Notes: generated by a model not told the origin, from the letters alone. A DNA stretch of 64,000 nucleotides from Tundrisphaera sp051175315 (GCF_051175315.1 NZ_CP195100.1:6076001-6140000), one strand, 5' to 3'; positions 42,427 to 52,222 are shown, counted from the stretch's first letter. Program-made: numbers and translations.

Positions 42427-43716
42427 ATGACTCCGAACCTGATCACCGACTCTCACCTCGACATGCTCCAGTGGGTCTCGCTGATCTACTATCTCCGCGA
42501 GACCAACCCCGATAACGGCCTGGTCGCCGACAAGACCGCGCCGGGCTCCCCGTCGAGCATCGCGGCCGTGGGCATGGCCCTGTCCACGGCCCCCGTCGTG
42601 GTGGAACGCGGGATCATGGAGCGGGACTATGCCATCAACCGGGTGTTGACCAAGCTCCGGTTCTTCCGGGACAGCAAGCAGGGCCCCGAGCCCGACGCCA
42701 CGGGCTACCGGGGGTTCTATTACCATTTCCTGGACATGGAGACCGGGCGCAGGGTGTGGGACTGCGAGCTGTCCACGATCGACTCCGGCTTCCTGATCGC
42801 CGGGATCCTGACGGCGGCCACCTACTTCGACCGGGACACCGCCGACGAGCGGGAGATCCGCGAGATCGCCGACTTCCTGTATCGGCGGGTCGACTGGCAA
42901 TGGGCCGCCAACGGCGGGGCGGCCCTGACCCACGGCTGGCGCCCCGAGACCGGCTTCATCCCCTACCGCTGGACCGGATACGACGAGGCGCTCCTGCTCT
43001 ACCTCCTGGCGCTCGGATCGCCCACCTACCCGCTCCCTGCCGAGAGCTATGCGGCGTATTGCGCGACCTACCAGTGGCGGGACCTGTTCGACGTGGAGAT
43101 GCTCTATTCCGGCCCGCTCTTCACCCACCAGCTTTCCCACCTCTGGATCGACTTCCGCGGCATCCAAGATGCATTCATGAGGGAGCACAGGCTCGATTAC
43201 TTCGAGAACTCGCGAAGGGCCACCTATCTCCAGCGCGATTACGCGATCCGCAATCCCCTGGGGATGGCGATGTACGGCGAATTCTGCTGGGGATTCACGG
43301 CCTGCGATGGCCCCGGGTGGATCGACCGCAAGGTCGACGGCGTGGACCGGCGCTTCTATGACTATGTGGCCCGCGGGGTCCCGTTCGGCCCCGACGACGG
43401 GACGATCGCCCCGTGGGCGGTGGTCGCGTCGCTCCCCTTCGCCCCCGAGATCGTGCTGCCGACCATCTACAATTTCTACAAGCTCGATCTCGGGATGACC
43501 GATGATTATGGCTTCAAGACCAGCTTCAATCCGACCTATCCCGTCGAGGGGAGCCAGTGCGGCTGGGTCTCCCCGTACTACTTCGGGATCGATCAGGGGC
43601 CGCTGGCCCTGATGATCGAGAACTACCGGACCGGCCTGCTCTGGACCCTGATGAAACGGTGCCCGCCGCTGTTGACCGGGCTGCGCCGCGCGGGATTCAC
43701 CGGCGGCTGGCTCTGA
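42427..43716 (+). CDS. Glucoamylase-like glycosidase (GH144-type)
   Basis: 429 residues of the putative glucoamylase family (Pfam Glycoamylase). Alpha/alpha barrel features: CELSTIDSGFLIAGILTAATYF, WRPETGFIPYRWTGYDEALLLYLLALGSPTYPL, HLWIDFRGIQDAFM, WGFTACDGPG, FNPTYPV..CGWVSPYYFGIDQGPL. Related GH144 enzymes cleave beta-1,2-glucan; specificity here is unproven. No signal peptide is evident, so cytosolic action is likely. The start is ATG 42427; a GTG at 42379 would add a leader without similarity. Confidence 0.85.
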   Translation: MTPNLITDSHLDMLQWVSLIYYLRETNPDNGLVADKTAPGSPSSIAAVGMALSTAPVVVERGIMERDYAINRVLTKLRFFRDSKQGPEPDATGYRGFYYHFLDMETGRRVWDCELSTIDSGFLIAGILTAATYFDRDTADEREIREIADFLYRRVDWQWAANGGAALTHGWRPETGFIPYRWTGYDEALLLYLLALGSPTYPLPAESYAAYCATYQWRDLFDVEMLYSGPLFTHQLSHLWIDFRGIQDAFMREHRLDYFENSRRATYLQRDYAIRNPLGMAMYGEFCWGFTACDGPGWIDRKVDGVDRRFYDYVARGVPFGPDDGTIAPWAVVASLPFAPEIVLPTIYNFYKLDLGMTDDYGFKTSFNPTYPVEGSQCGWVSPYYFGIDQGPLALMIENYRTGLLWTLMKRCPPLLTGLRRAGFTGGWL

Positions 43717-43762
43717 GCGGACATCCGCCCCCGCATCCCCACCCGACCCCGGATCCTGACCC

Positions 43763-45457
43763 ATGCCCAAGTCGAAGAACGGCCGCGCCCTGGGCCGGAT
43801 CCTCATGATCGTCAGGCCGGTGTTCGTCTCGGACGTCCGATGGAGGGTCTTCGCCTGGCTGGGCCTCCTGGTGAGCCTCGTCTTCGGGGTGATCATCCTG
43901 AACGTGGTCAACAGCTACGTCAATCGCGGCTTCATGACGGCGATCCAGGAGCGCAAGAACGACGTCTACATCCGGATGGGCATCCTGTATCTCCTGGTGT
44001 TCGCCGCGTCGACGGTGGTGGCGGTCTTCCAGAAGTTCAGCGAGGAACGGCTGGCCATCCTCTGGCGGGGCTGGCTGACCGCCCACCTGCTCAACATGTA
44101 CCTGAATGAGCGGGGGTATCACCGGCTCATGGAGCGGGGCGACATCGACAACCCCGACCAGCGGATCTCCGAGGACGTCAAGACCTTCACCACCACGACG
44201 CTCTCCTTCCTGCTGATGCTGACCAACGCCACGATGACGGCCATCGCCTTCGCCAGCGTCCTCTGGATGATCACGCCGGTCCTCCTGTTCGTCTCGGTCG
44301 GCTACGCCATCGTCGGGTCGCTGGTGACGATCCTCGTGGGCCGGAAGCTGGTGGGACTCAATAATCTCCAGCTCAAGAAGGAGGCCGACTTCCGCCACGA
44401 CCTGATCCACGTCCGCGAGTACGCCGACTCGATCGCCCTGTTCCGGGGCGAGGCCAAGCAGAAGGCCCGGCTCTACGACCGGCTGGGCGAGCTGGTGGAG
44501 AACTTCCGGGAGATCACCTCGGTCAATCGGAACCTGGGGTTCTTCACCGTCGGCTACAACTACATGATCCAGATCATCCCGATCCTGATCGTCGCCCCCA
44601 TGTTCATCCGGGGCCAGGTCGAATTCGGGGTGGTCACCCAGTCGATCGGCGCGTTCGCCACGATCCTCGGCGCCTTCTCGCTGATCATCACCCAGTTCCC
44701 GCTCATCTCCTCGTTCGCCGCGGTGGTCGAACGGCTGGGGACCATCTGGGAAGTGCTCGACGGGGAGAAACGGCCCCCCGAGACGTCGATCACGATGATC
44801 GACGACGACAATCGCCTCGCCTACGAGCACCTCACCCTGGTCACGCCCAAGGACGGCAGCGTTCTGGTCCGGGACCTGACCCTGGATGTGCCGACCGGGC
44901 GCAGGCTGTTGATCCAGGGGCCCGACGGCATCGGCAAGAGCGCCCTGGCGCGGGCCACGGCCGGGATCTGGCCGACCGGCACCGGGACGATCATCCGGCC
45001 GGGCCGGGATCAGATCATGTTCGTCCCCCAGCGGCCCTACACGGCCTTGGGCACGCTCCGCGACCAGTTCTACGACGTCTACCACGGCAAGAGCATCTCC
45101 GACGAGCGGCTCATCCAGGTGCTCTGCCAGGTCTCATTCGGCCCGCACCTGGACCGGCTCGGCGGACTGGATGTGGAGCGGGACTGGGCCAACCTGCTGA
45201 CCGTGGGCGAGCAGCAATTGCTCTCGATCGCGCGGCTGCTGGTCGCCGCGCCGAAGTATGCCTTCCTGGACCGGGCCACCAACGCCCTGAGCATGCCCCG
45301 GGTCCGGCACATCTACCAGATCCTCTCCGAATCGAAGATCACCTACATCAGCGTCGGGGATCAGCCGGGGCTGCGCGAGTTCCACGACGACGTCCTGGAA
45401 CTCCTGCCCGACGGTCAATGGACGGTCGGCCCGACCCGCGAGCCGGCCGCCGCCTGA
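43763..45457 (+). CDS. ABC transporter (ABC_membrane_2, YddA/ABCD-like), altered Walker B
   Basis: 564 residues. An N-terminal six-helix domain of the SbmA/YddA/ABCD type carries the family EAA-like region (NPDQRISEDVKTFT) and ends with the nucleotide-binding domain. Walker A is GPDGIGKS (386-393). The signature is LTVGEQQ (479-485) instead of LSGGQ. Walker B ends FLDRATNAL, with D503 followed by R504 where the catalytic Glu should be. ATP hydrolysis may thus be slow or absent. Homologues move acyl-CoA, peptides or B12. The 3' end overlaps the convergent GGDEF gene by 43 bp. Confidence 0.88.
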   Translation: MPKSKNGRALGRILMIVRPVFVSDVRWRVFAWLGLLVSLVFGVIILNVVNSYVNRGFMTAIQERKNDVYIRMGILYLLVFAASTVVAVFQKFSEERLAILWRGWLTAHLLNMYLNERGYHRLMERGDIDNPDQRISEDVKTFTTTTLSFLLMLTNATMTAIAFASVLWMITPVLLFVSVGYAIVGSLVTILVGRKLVGLNNLQLKKEADFRHDLIHVREYADSIALFRGEAKQKARLYDRLGELVENFREITSVNRNLGFFTVGYNYMIQIIPILIVAPMFIRGQVEFGVVTQSIGAFATILGAFSLIITQFPLISSFAAVVERLGTIWEVLDGEKRPPETSITMIDDDNRLAYEHLTLVTPKDGSVLVRDLTLDVPTGRRLLIQGPDGIGKSALARATAGIWPTGTGTIIRPGRDQIMFVPQRPYTALGTLRDQFYDVYHGKSISDERLIQVLCQVSFGPHLDRLGGLDVERDWANLLTVGEQQLLSIARLLVAAPKYAFLDRATNALSMPRVRHIYQILSESKITYISVGDQPGLREFHDDVLELLPDGQWTVGPTREPAAA

Positions 45458-46395
45458 TCCCGCACCCGGCCCCGGCCGCCCCGCTCCCCGGCGGCGTCGT
45501 CGAGGTCGCGATGGTGGCTGACCCGGTCTCGCCCCGACCGCTTCGAGGCGTAGAGGGCGAGGTCGGCTTCGGCGATGAGGTCGGCGGGGCATTTGGACTG
45601 GGGGGCCAGCGTGGCCGCCCCCAGGCTCGCGGTGATCGCGCGGCGCGGCCACGCGAAGGCGGAGAACGCCCTGCGGATCCGCTCGCAGACCGCGAGGGAC
45701 GCCTGCTCGCCCAACCCCGGCAGGATCGCGGCGAATTCCTCGCCGCCGATCCGCGCCACCACGTCCTCGCAGCGGGCGAGGTCGCCGATCATCCCGGCCG
45801 CCAGCCGCAGGACCTCGTCGCCGGCCGGGTGGCCGAACGCATCGTTGTAGGCCTTGAAGTGGTCGATGTCGAGCAGGATCAGCGACAACGGCGACCCCAG
45901 GCGTCGGGCCTCGAAGAACCGATCCTCCAGCGCCCGGAGGAAGTGCCTGCGGTTCTTCGCCCCGGTCAGCTCGTCGGAATCGGCCAGGGCCGCGAGTTCG
46001 CGATTGCGCCGAACCAGTTCGTCCTGGAATCCCAGGATGCGGCCGGCGATCTCCAGCCGGACGGCCAGTTCCTCGACGTGTGGGGGCTTGACCAGGAAGT
46101 CGTCGGCCCCGGCGCGGAGCCCTTCCAGCCGGTCGGCGAGGTCGCGCTTGGAGGTCAGGAGGATGATGTACTGATAAGGGGCGACCCGGCGGGAACGGAT
46201 CCTCCGGCAGAGCTCGATCCCGTCCATGCCGGGCATGATCCAGTCGGAGAGGAGCACGGGATAGCGGCCCGTCTGGACCATCTCCCAGGCCATCTGGCCG
46301 TCCTCGGCGATGGTGGACTCGTGGCCGAGCCGGCCGAGCAGGCGGCGGATGGCCAGGGCGGAGGACGGTTGATCTTCGGCGATCAGGACATGCAT
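45415..46395 (-). CDS. Receiver-GGDEF diguanylate cyclase
   Basis: 326 residues. A receiver at 1-118 (D51 acceptor in LLSDWIMPGMDG, TSK, KPP) is linked to a GGDEF domain (about 135-300) with active motif RIGGEEF (217-221). The inhibitory I-site RCED (208-211) sits exactly five residues before it, so c-di-GMP product inhibition is likely. The start MHVLIAEDQ is chosen by similarity. It is phosphorylation-controlled c-di-GMP synthesis (WspR-like layout). The last 15 codons lie in the 3' end of the convergent ABC gene. Confidence 0.93.
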   Translation of the reverse strand: MHVLIAEDQPSSALAIRRLLGRLGHESTIAEDGQMAWEMVQTGRYPVLLSDWIMPGMDGIELCRRIRSRRVAPYQYIILLTSKRDLADRLEGLRAGADDFLVKPPHVEELAVRLEIAGRILGFQDELVRRNRELAALADSDELTGAKNRRHFLRALEDRFFEARRLGSPLSLILLDIDHFKAYNDAFGHPAGDEVLRLAAGMIGDLARCEDVVARIGGEEFAAILPGLGEQASLAVCERIRRAFSAFAWPRRAITASLGAATLAPQSKCPADLIAEADLALYASKRSGRDRVSHHRDLDDAAGERGGRGRVRDQAAAGSRVGPTVH

Positions 46396-46506
46396 CCGAG
46401 TCGGTTCTCTCGCGCCTTGCCCCGGGGATGCCCGCGGGGGCCCGCCGGAAACGGGCCGCACCGCGATGAGCATAGCACGGGTTCGCGGATCCGGCATGAT
46501 GCCGCC

Positions 46507-47325
46507 TCATGCCCGGGAAGACCTGGATCGGCCGCCCTTCTTGGCCCGGCGGGCCTCCTCGATGAGCGCGAACCGGGCACGACGCTTGTCCTTGCGGGCC
46601 CGGGCCTCCGCCTCGCGTCGGGCGGAGCCCCCGGCCGGCTCTCGAAGCTCGGGGATCGTCGCCGGGCGGGCCTCGGCGACCTCCGCGACGATCCGATGAT
46701 CCAGGCCCCAGCGGTCGCAGGCCAGGCAGTACATCGTGGGCTTGAGCGGCCGGTCGCCGCAGATCGGGCAGGCCTGGCCGGCGTCCCGGTCACGCCCCGG
46801 CCCGGGCCAGGGGCTCGCCCCGGTCCCGAGCAGGAGGGTCGGCCGGGGCATCCGCCCGGCCCACGAGCCGGGCCGGAGCGTTTCGGCCTGCGGTGCCGCC
46901 AGGGACTCCGCGGCGGCCTCGGCCGACTCCAGCGCGACGTCGGGCCGCTCGCGCGGGTCGATCACCATCTCCAGGGAGGCGGCCCGCTCGCAGCGGAACA
47001 CGCCCAGGGCGCGGTGCGGGGGAGGGTCGGCCTCGCCCCGGGTGGCCCATCGGGGCAGTTCGTCGGCCCCATGCTCGACCAGCCGGGCCCCGAGCCGGGC
47101 GGCGGCCGCGGTCGACAGCGTGACCGCCGGGCCGGCACCGTCGCCCCCCTCCCACGCCACCAGCCACCCCTCGGCGTCGAGGGTGGCCAGGTGGTCGGTC
47201 GTTTCTTCCACGTCGGCATCCAGGGCCGAGGCCAACTCGGCCGGCGTCTGCCAGGCCAGGGGGGCGGCCAGCAGGGCCTGGATCACCGTCTGATACGCCT
47301 CGGGCAACTCGACAATCGCCATCAT
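46507..47325 (-). CDS. Unknown protein with winged-helix-like start and zinc ribbon
   Basis: 272 residues. The N-terminal 60 residues look like a winged helix (QTPAELASALDADVEETTDHLATLDAEGWLVAWEG). The middle is Ala/Glu-rich. A zinc ribbon follows (CPICGDRPLKPTMYCLACDRWG), then a very basic helical tail (RREAEARARKDKRRARFALIEEARRAKKGGR). It suggests nucleic-acid binding. It may be cotranscribed with the next gene (42 bp gap). Two starts, MM at 47325 and 47322. Confidence 0.65.
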   Translation of the reverse strand: MMAIVELPEAYQTVIQALLAAPLAWQTPAELASALDADVEETTDHLATLDAEGWLVAWEGGDGAGPAVTLSTAAAARLGARLVEHGADELPRWATRGEADPPPHRALGVFRCERAASLEMVIDPRERPDVALESAEAAAESLAAPQAETLRPGSWAGRMPRPTLLLGTGASPWPGPGRDRDAGQACPICGDRPLKPTMYCLACDRWGLDHRIVAEVAEARPATIPELREPAGGSARREAEARARKDKRRARFALIEEARRAKKGGRSRSSRA

Positions 47326-47367
47326 CGCTCTCGCTCCCGGATCTCCGGCCTCGGCCCAACGAACCGC

Positions 47368-48417
47368 TCAACCGATGAATGTCACGTCGTCGTCCGGGGG
47401 ATTCCCCCCATCCGCCACGGGGGCGGGCCGGGCCATCGCCATCGAGGCGAGGCGTTCGGCACGTTCCAGGTCGGCGGCGGTGGGCGCCGCGAGGCCCTCC
47501 AGCCGGGCCTCCGACTCGGCCATCGCGATGGCCAGATCGGCGTGGGCGCGGGCGGCCTCGGCCTCCCTCTGCCGGGCCTCGGCCTCCATGGCGCGGAGGG
47601 TGGACAATGCGGTATCGGGGAACTCCGGCAGGCCGGCCAGCACCCGGCGGGCCCACCGGGCGTCGGCACGTGACGGGTCCTGCCGCGCGAGGGTGAACGC
47701 CGCGACGCAGGCGCTGGCATCCCCCTCGCCGATCGCCCGATCGACGAAGACCTCCAGCTCGTCGGAGGGCCGATCGGCCATCGCCGCCAGGTACACGCCG
47801 ACCAGCCGCGGGTTGACCCGGTCGGGCAGGTCGCAGGCCAGGTCGATCCGGCGGAGGTCGGCCTCCTCCATGACCCGGGATCGGAACGCCTCGAGTTGCC
47901 GCCTCGACCACTCCAAGGCGGCCTCGTCGCCGGCCTGCTCGGCCGACCGGTGGAGGCCCAGGAGCCCGTCCAGGGTCGGGGCGGGGGCCCCCCCGGCGAC
48001 CGGACGGGAGAAGGCCCGCGCCTCGAACTCGGGGGCGCGGCTCTGGATCTGGCCCTCGACCAGGGATCGGCGGAGGAGCCGATTCGTCTCGCGCTGGAGC
48101 CCTTCGAGCGACATCGTCTCGCGGGCCTTCTGCCGCTGCTGGATCGCCTCGACGAGTCGATCCAGGAAGGCGACGGGCACCGGGCTATAGCCCTCGGCCC
48201 GCGCCGTCAGCTCCGTGCGGAGCTTGTGGGCGGCCGCCTCGGCCTGCTCGCGGGCGACCTTGGTCGTCAGGTCGCCGCGTCGCACCAGCGATTCGACCTC
48301 GCCGCGGGCGGCCCGGAAGTGGGCCAGCGCGGCGTCGGCCTCGGCCTTGAAGGGCGTCGAAAGCTCGACCGCCCGCAGCCCCGCCTGGAGGATCGCGCTG
48401 GATTTCGGGTGGATCAT
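47368..48417 (-). CDS. Unknown helical protein, 349 aa
   Basis: 349 residues, almost all charged alpha-helix (AEADAALAHFRAARGEVESLVRRGDLTTKVAREQAEAAAHKLR; EAEARQREAEAARAHADLAIAMAESEARLEGL), with an acidic C-terminal end (DDDVTFIG). The pattern would fit a coiled-coil structural or scaffolding protein. I cannot assign a family. It is flanked by two other unknown minus-strand genes. Confidence 0.65.
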   Translation of the reverse strand: MIHPKSSAILQAGLRAVELSTPFKAEADAALAHFRAARGEVESLVRRGDLTTKVAREQAEAAAHKLRTELTARAEGYSPVPVAFLDRLVEAIQQRQKARETMSLEGLQRETNRLLRRSLVEGQIQSRAPEFEARAFSRPVAGGAPAPTLDGLLGLHRSAEQAGDEAALEWSRRQLEAFRSRVMEEADLRRIDLACDLPDRVNPRLVGVYLAAMADRPSDELEVFVDRAIGEGDASACVAAFTLARQDPSRADARWARRVLAGLPEFPDTALSTLRAMEAEARQREAEAARAHADLAIAMAESEARLEGLAAPTAADLERAERLASMAMARPAPVADGGNPPDDDVTFIG

Positions 48418-48444
48418 CGTCGGAGTGTTCCCTGGGTGTGAGGT

Positions 48445-48738
48445 CTAGATGTGCGGGCGACGGAGGCCGGCGCGGCTCCGCAGCGCCGCGAGGTGGGCCG
48501 CGGAGATCGCGACGAGGCGAGACCCGCCCCGACCCGTGAAGGCGTGGGGGATCGGCGGGACGGTGACGACCGCCCTCCATAGACCGGAGGTCTCGCGGGA
48601 CCACTGGAGGCCCCATCCGTCGGCGAGGATCGACGCGCCCAGCGCGTCGGCCAGGCGGGCGTCGCGGCCCTGATAGGCAATCGCCCCGGCCATCCCGGCG
48701 GGATGGCGCTTCCGCTTGATGCATCGAAGGAGTTTCAC
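48445..48738 (-). CDS. Unknown small protein, 97 aa
   Basis: 97 residues: basic start MKLLRCIKRKRH, then GAIAYQGRDARLADALGASILADGWGLQWSRETSGLWRAVVTVPP and a basic C-terminus. No recognised domain. It is 27 bp upstream of the helical protein gene in the same direction, which is the main support for its reality. Medium-low confidence. Confidence 0.45.
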   Translation of the reverse strand: MKLLRCIKRKRHPAGMAGAIAYQGRDARLADALGASILADGWGLQWSRETSGLWRAVVTVPPIPHAFTGRGGSRLVAISAAHLAALRSRAGLRRPHI

Positions 48739-48952
48739 GGATGCCGCTCACGCTGTGGGGCGCGATGGGCATCTCGCGGCGACCTTCGAGGTCGCCCCGG
48801 GCCTGCTTTCCTTCGGACAATATCGTTCCGAGGTCGGCGCCTTAGCATAGTTCTTGGCAAAATTCCCGAAATTCCCCGGGACCGGCGCAACGGCCCCATC
48901 GAGGCGATGGCCACGGGCCCCGTGGATCGGTACACTGGAGGATAGCGACCAC

Positions 48953-49615
48953 ATGATCGAACCTGCCGGATCGCCCCCGTGTCCGGCCCTCCGCCCGCCC
49001 GCTCGCTCGTCGAACGTCCGGCCGCGAAGGCCGACGACGATCCGGCGCGATGCGAATGCCCTGGACCCCGGTGCGATGGCCCATCCCAATCAGAATCCGT
49101 CCCGTCCCGCCCCGATCGGCGCGAACACGCCCCCCCAGGAAACCCCGAGGCGGAGACGGCCCGCCCCCCCCCTGCCCCAGGACGACGTGGCCCATTCGGC
49201 CGCCGCGCGGTCCCAGCCGGCCCGCGTCCCGGTGGCGATCGAGCGCGCGATCCAGTGCGCCCGGATCGCCGACGACAACCGCGGCAAGGATATCCTGGTC
49301 CTCGACCTCCGCAACGCCACGCCCCTGCTCGACTTCTTCGTGATCGCCACCGCGAATTCGCGCCGCCAGGCCAACGCGATCGCCTCGGAGATCGACCAGG
49401 AGATGAAGAAGGCCGGCGAGCGGAAGCTCGGCATGGAAGGGACCGAGGAAGGCCGCTGGATCCTGATCGACTACGGCGACTTCGTCGTCCACGTCTTCGC
49501 CGACGACGCCCGCGGCTACTACGCGCTGGAGGAGATCTGGGGCGACGCCCCGAGGATCGACTGGCGCGACCCGTCGCGTCCCCAGCCCGCCCCGGCCGCG
49601 CCTCCGGAAGGCTGA
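48953..49615 (+). CDS. rsfS: Ribosomal silencing factor RsfS
   Basis: 220 residues from the ATG at 48953, which has GGAGGA about 10 bp upstream. ATG 49076 (MAHPNQNPSR) is an alternative without a ribosome-binding site. The RsfS/Iojap core spans about 105-205 (ILVLDLRNATPLLDFFVIATANSRRQANAIASEI, EGRWILIDYGDFVVHVFADDARGYYALEEIWGDAP). RsfS binds L14 of the large subunit and blocks subunit joining under starvation. The basic, Pro-rich N-terminal 100 residues are unusual. It lies 52 bp upstream of argS. Confidence 0.92.
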   Translation: MIEPAGSPPCPALRPPARSSNVRPRRPTTIRRDANALDPGAMAHPNQNPSRPAPIGANTPPQETPRRRRPAPPLPQDDVAHSAAARSQPARVPVAIERAIQCARIADDNRGKDILVLDLRNATPLLDFFVIATANSRRQANAIASEIDQEMKKAGERKLGMEGTEEGRWILIDYGDFVVHVFADDARGYYALEEIWGDAPRIDWRDPSRPQPAPAAPPEG

Positions 49616-49667
49616 TCGATCCAACCCGCCCCGGCCCTCGTCCTCATCGCCCCGAGATCCGAGTTCC

Positions 49668-51524
49668 ATGAACGTCCTCGCCCGCCTGCGCCTCGCGTTC
49701 GCCGCCGCGACCCCCGAAGGCGGCGACGCCGCCACCTTCGCCTCGGCGGTCCGGGTCGGGACCGACCCCAAGTTCGGCGACTACCAGGCCAACGGCTGCA
49801 TGGCCATCGCCAAGGCCGCGAAGGTCAACCCCCGCGCCGTGGCCGAGGCCGTGGCGAAGGCGGTCGATCTGGCCCCGATGGCCGGCACGCCCGAGGTCGC
49901 CGGCCCGGGGTTCCTCAACGTCCGGCTCGACGACGCCTGGATCTCCGGGACGCTGGGCACGCTGCTCGACGACCCCGCCCTCGGGGTCGAGCCGCCGGCC
50001 GATCCGCTGACCGTCGTCATCGACTACAGCTCGCCCAACGTCGCCAAGCCGATGCACGTCGGCCACATCCGGTCCACCGTGATCGGCGAGAGCCTGGCGC
50101 GGATCTTCACCGCGCTGGGACACAAGGTGATCCGCGACAATCACCTGGGCGACTGGGGCTCGCAGTTCGGCATGATCCTCTGGGGCTGGAAGAACGAGCG
50201 GGACGACGCCGCCTACGCCGCCGACCCGGTCGGCGAGCTGGCCCGCCTCTATCGCCTGGCCCAGTCGCGGATCAAGCCGGGGGAGACGCTCGGGGCCCGC
50301 TACGGCAAGGCCATCAAGCTCCACGAGGACGGGAAGTCCGAGGAGGCGGCGGCCCTGTTCGCCAAGCTGGCGGAGGGGACCGACGACACCTTCGAGGACG
50401 TCGCCCGCCGCATGGCCGACGCCCGCGACGTGGCCGACGCCTGCCGCGCCGAGACGGTCAAGCTCCACAAGGGCGACTTCGAGAACCGGGCCCTGTGGGA
50501 GCAGTTCATGCCCCACTGCATGACCGCCCTCCGCACCATCTACGAGCGTCTCGACGTCCATCACGACGTCGAGCTGGGGGAGAGCTTCTACGACCCGATG
50601 CTCGCCGGCATCGTGGCCGAGCTGGAGCAGAACGGGATGGCCGTGCCCAGCGAGGGGGCGACCGTCGTCTACTCCGAGGGTTTCAAGGCCCCGTTCATGA
50701 TCCGCAAGAGCGACGGGGCGTACAACTACGCCACCACCGACCTCGCCACGATCCGCTATCGCGAGGAGACGTGGGACCCGGATCTCAGCCTCTACGTGGT
50801 CGACCATCGCCAGGGGGACCACTTCCAGCAACTGTTCTCGGTCGCCCGCCGCTGGGGCTACGACCAGACCCGGTACGAGCACGTCGCCTTCGGCACGATC
50901 CTCGGCCCCGATCGCAAGGCGTACAAGACCCGCCAGGGGGATGTGATCGGGCTGGAGTCGCTGCTCGACGAGTCCGTGGCCGAGGCCCGCAAGGTCGTCG
51001 ACGAGAACAGCGCCCACCTGCCCGAGGAGAAGCGGCAGCAGATCGCCGAGGTCGTCGGCCTCGGCGCCATCAAATATGCCGACCTGTCCCAGAACCGCAT
51101 GAGCGACTACGTCTTCGACTGGGCGAAGATGCTCGCCAAGAACGGGAACACGGCGACTTACCTCCAGTACGCCTATGCCCGGATCCGGAGCATCTTCCGC
51201 AAGGCGGAGGTCGAGCCCACCGCGATTCGCGCGGCCCGGCCGCCGATCATCCTGACCAACCCGGCCGAGCGGGCGCTCGGCGTCCGGATCCTCCGGTTCC
51301 CGGAGACGCTGGAGTTCGCCGCCTCGGAGTTGAAGCCGAACATCCTGGCCGACTACCTGTTCGACCTGGCCAACGCCTACAGCACCTTCTATGAGGAATG
51401 CCCGGTACTCAAGGCCGAGTCCATTGAGCGTCGCGACAGCCGCCTGGCGCTGATCGACCTGACCGCCCGCACCCTGGAGTCGGGCCTCCGGCTGATGGGG
51501 ATCGGCGTCGTCGAGGAGATGTAA
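49668..51524 (+). CDS. argS: Arginyl-tRNA synthetase
   Basis: 618 residues, class I synthetase charging tRNA-Arg. The HIGH motif is HVGH in AKPMHVGHIRST (126-137). The Arg-specific N-terminal Add1 domain, NHLGDWGSQFGMILWGW and the C-terminal anticodon domain ending MGIGVVEEM are all present. The KMSK loop is replaced by KTRQGD, as in most ArgS of this type. Confidence 0.97.
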   Translation: MNVLARLRLAFAAATPEGGDAATFASAVRVGTDPKFGDYQANGCMAIAKAAKVNPRAVAEAVAKAVDLAPMAGTPEVAGPGFLNVRLDDAWISGTLGTLLDDPALGVEPPADPLTVVIDYSSPNVAKPMHVGHIRSTVIGESLARIFTALGHKVIRDNHLGDWGSQFGMILWGWKNERDDAAYAADPVGELARLYRLAQSRIKPGETLGARYGKAIKLHEDGKSEEAAALFAKLAEGTDDTFEDVARRMADARDVADACRAETVKLHKGDFENRALWEQFMPHCMTALRTIYERLDVHHDVELGESFYDPMLAGIVAELEQNGMAVPSEGATVVYSEGFKAPFMIRKSDGAYNYATTDLATIRYREETWDPDLSLYVVDHRQGDHFQQLFSVARRWGYDQTRYEHVAFGTILGPDRKAYKTRQGDVIGLESLLDESVAEARKVVDENSAHLPEEKRQQIAEVVGLGAIKYADLSQNRMSDYVFDWAKMLAKNGNTATYLQYAYARIRSIFRKAEVEPTAIRAARPPIILTNPAERALGVRILRFPETLEFAASELKPNILADYLFDLANAYSTFYEECPVLKAESIERRDSRLALIDLTARTLESGLRLMGIGVVEEM

Positions 51525-51664
51525 GCGGATCCAAAAACGTTCCCGTCGGAATCCTTGGATTCTTCGGCGCGGTGTTTGCTGGGACAGCGGGCCGAGCCGG
51601 CCACGCCCCGCCCACGGCGCCGGCCTCGATCGTCCAACGATCCCAAACCCGAGGGAACCGCACC

Positions 51665-52222
51665 ATGATCCGCAACCTTGCCCTGGCCACCCTGTCCGCC
51701 GTGCTCCTGGCCCCGTCCGCCCAGGCCCAGGCACCGGCCCAGTCCGCCCAGACCAAGATGGCCGTCAGCGACCCCCTCTTCGCCGCCGCCGCGGCCGAGG
51801 GGGGGTTGAAGGAAGTAACGATCTCGGAGCTGGGCGTGCAGAAGGCGACCGACCCCGAGCTGAAGAAGTTCAGCCAGCACATGGTCGACGAGCACACCAA
51901 GATGAACGCCGAGCTGGCGGCCCTGGCCGCCAAGAAGCAGGTCGCCCTGCCCAAGGCGCTCTCGCCGTCCGCCTCGTTCTGTGCCCAGGACCTGGCCGGC
52001 CTCTCCGGCGAGGATTTCGACGCCTGCTACGCCAAGGCCCAGCTCGTCGTCCACATGGACTCCGTGGCCACCTTCACGGCCGAGGCCGAGCGCGGCCAGG
52101 ATGCCGAGATGAAGGCGCTGGCCGCGAAGTCGCTCCCCCACATCAAGGAGCACCTCAACACGATCAAGCCGATCGCCATGAGGTATGAGGAGAAGATGAA
52201 GCAGAAGAAGGGCGAGAAGTAA
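51665..52222 (+). CDS. Secreted DUF4142 protein
   Basis: 185 residues. Signal peptide to about residue 22 (LLAPSAQAQA). A four-helix DUF4142 domain follows (DPLFAAAAAEGGLKEVTISELGVQKATDPELKKFSQHMVDEHTKMNAELAALA...IKEHLNTIKPI). The ferritin-like bundle has His and Glu positions that could bind metal. Role unknown; family members are often stress-related. A strong terminator follows. Confidence 0.88.
   Translation: MIRNLALATLSAVLLAPSAQAQAPAQSAQTKMAVSDPLFAAAAAEGGLKEVTISELGVQKATDPELKKFSQHMVDEHTKMNAELAALAAKKQVALPKALSPSASFCAQDLAGLSGEDFDACYAKAQLVVHMDSVATFTAEAERGQDAEMKALAAKSLPHIKEHLNTIKPIAMRYEEKMKQKKGEK

Noticed and set aside
49644..51734. Minus-strand open frame antisense to argS
   Set aside because: ArgS motifs and length on the plus strand are complete.
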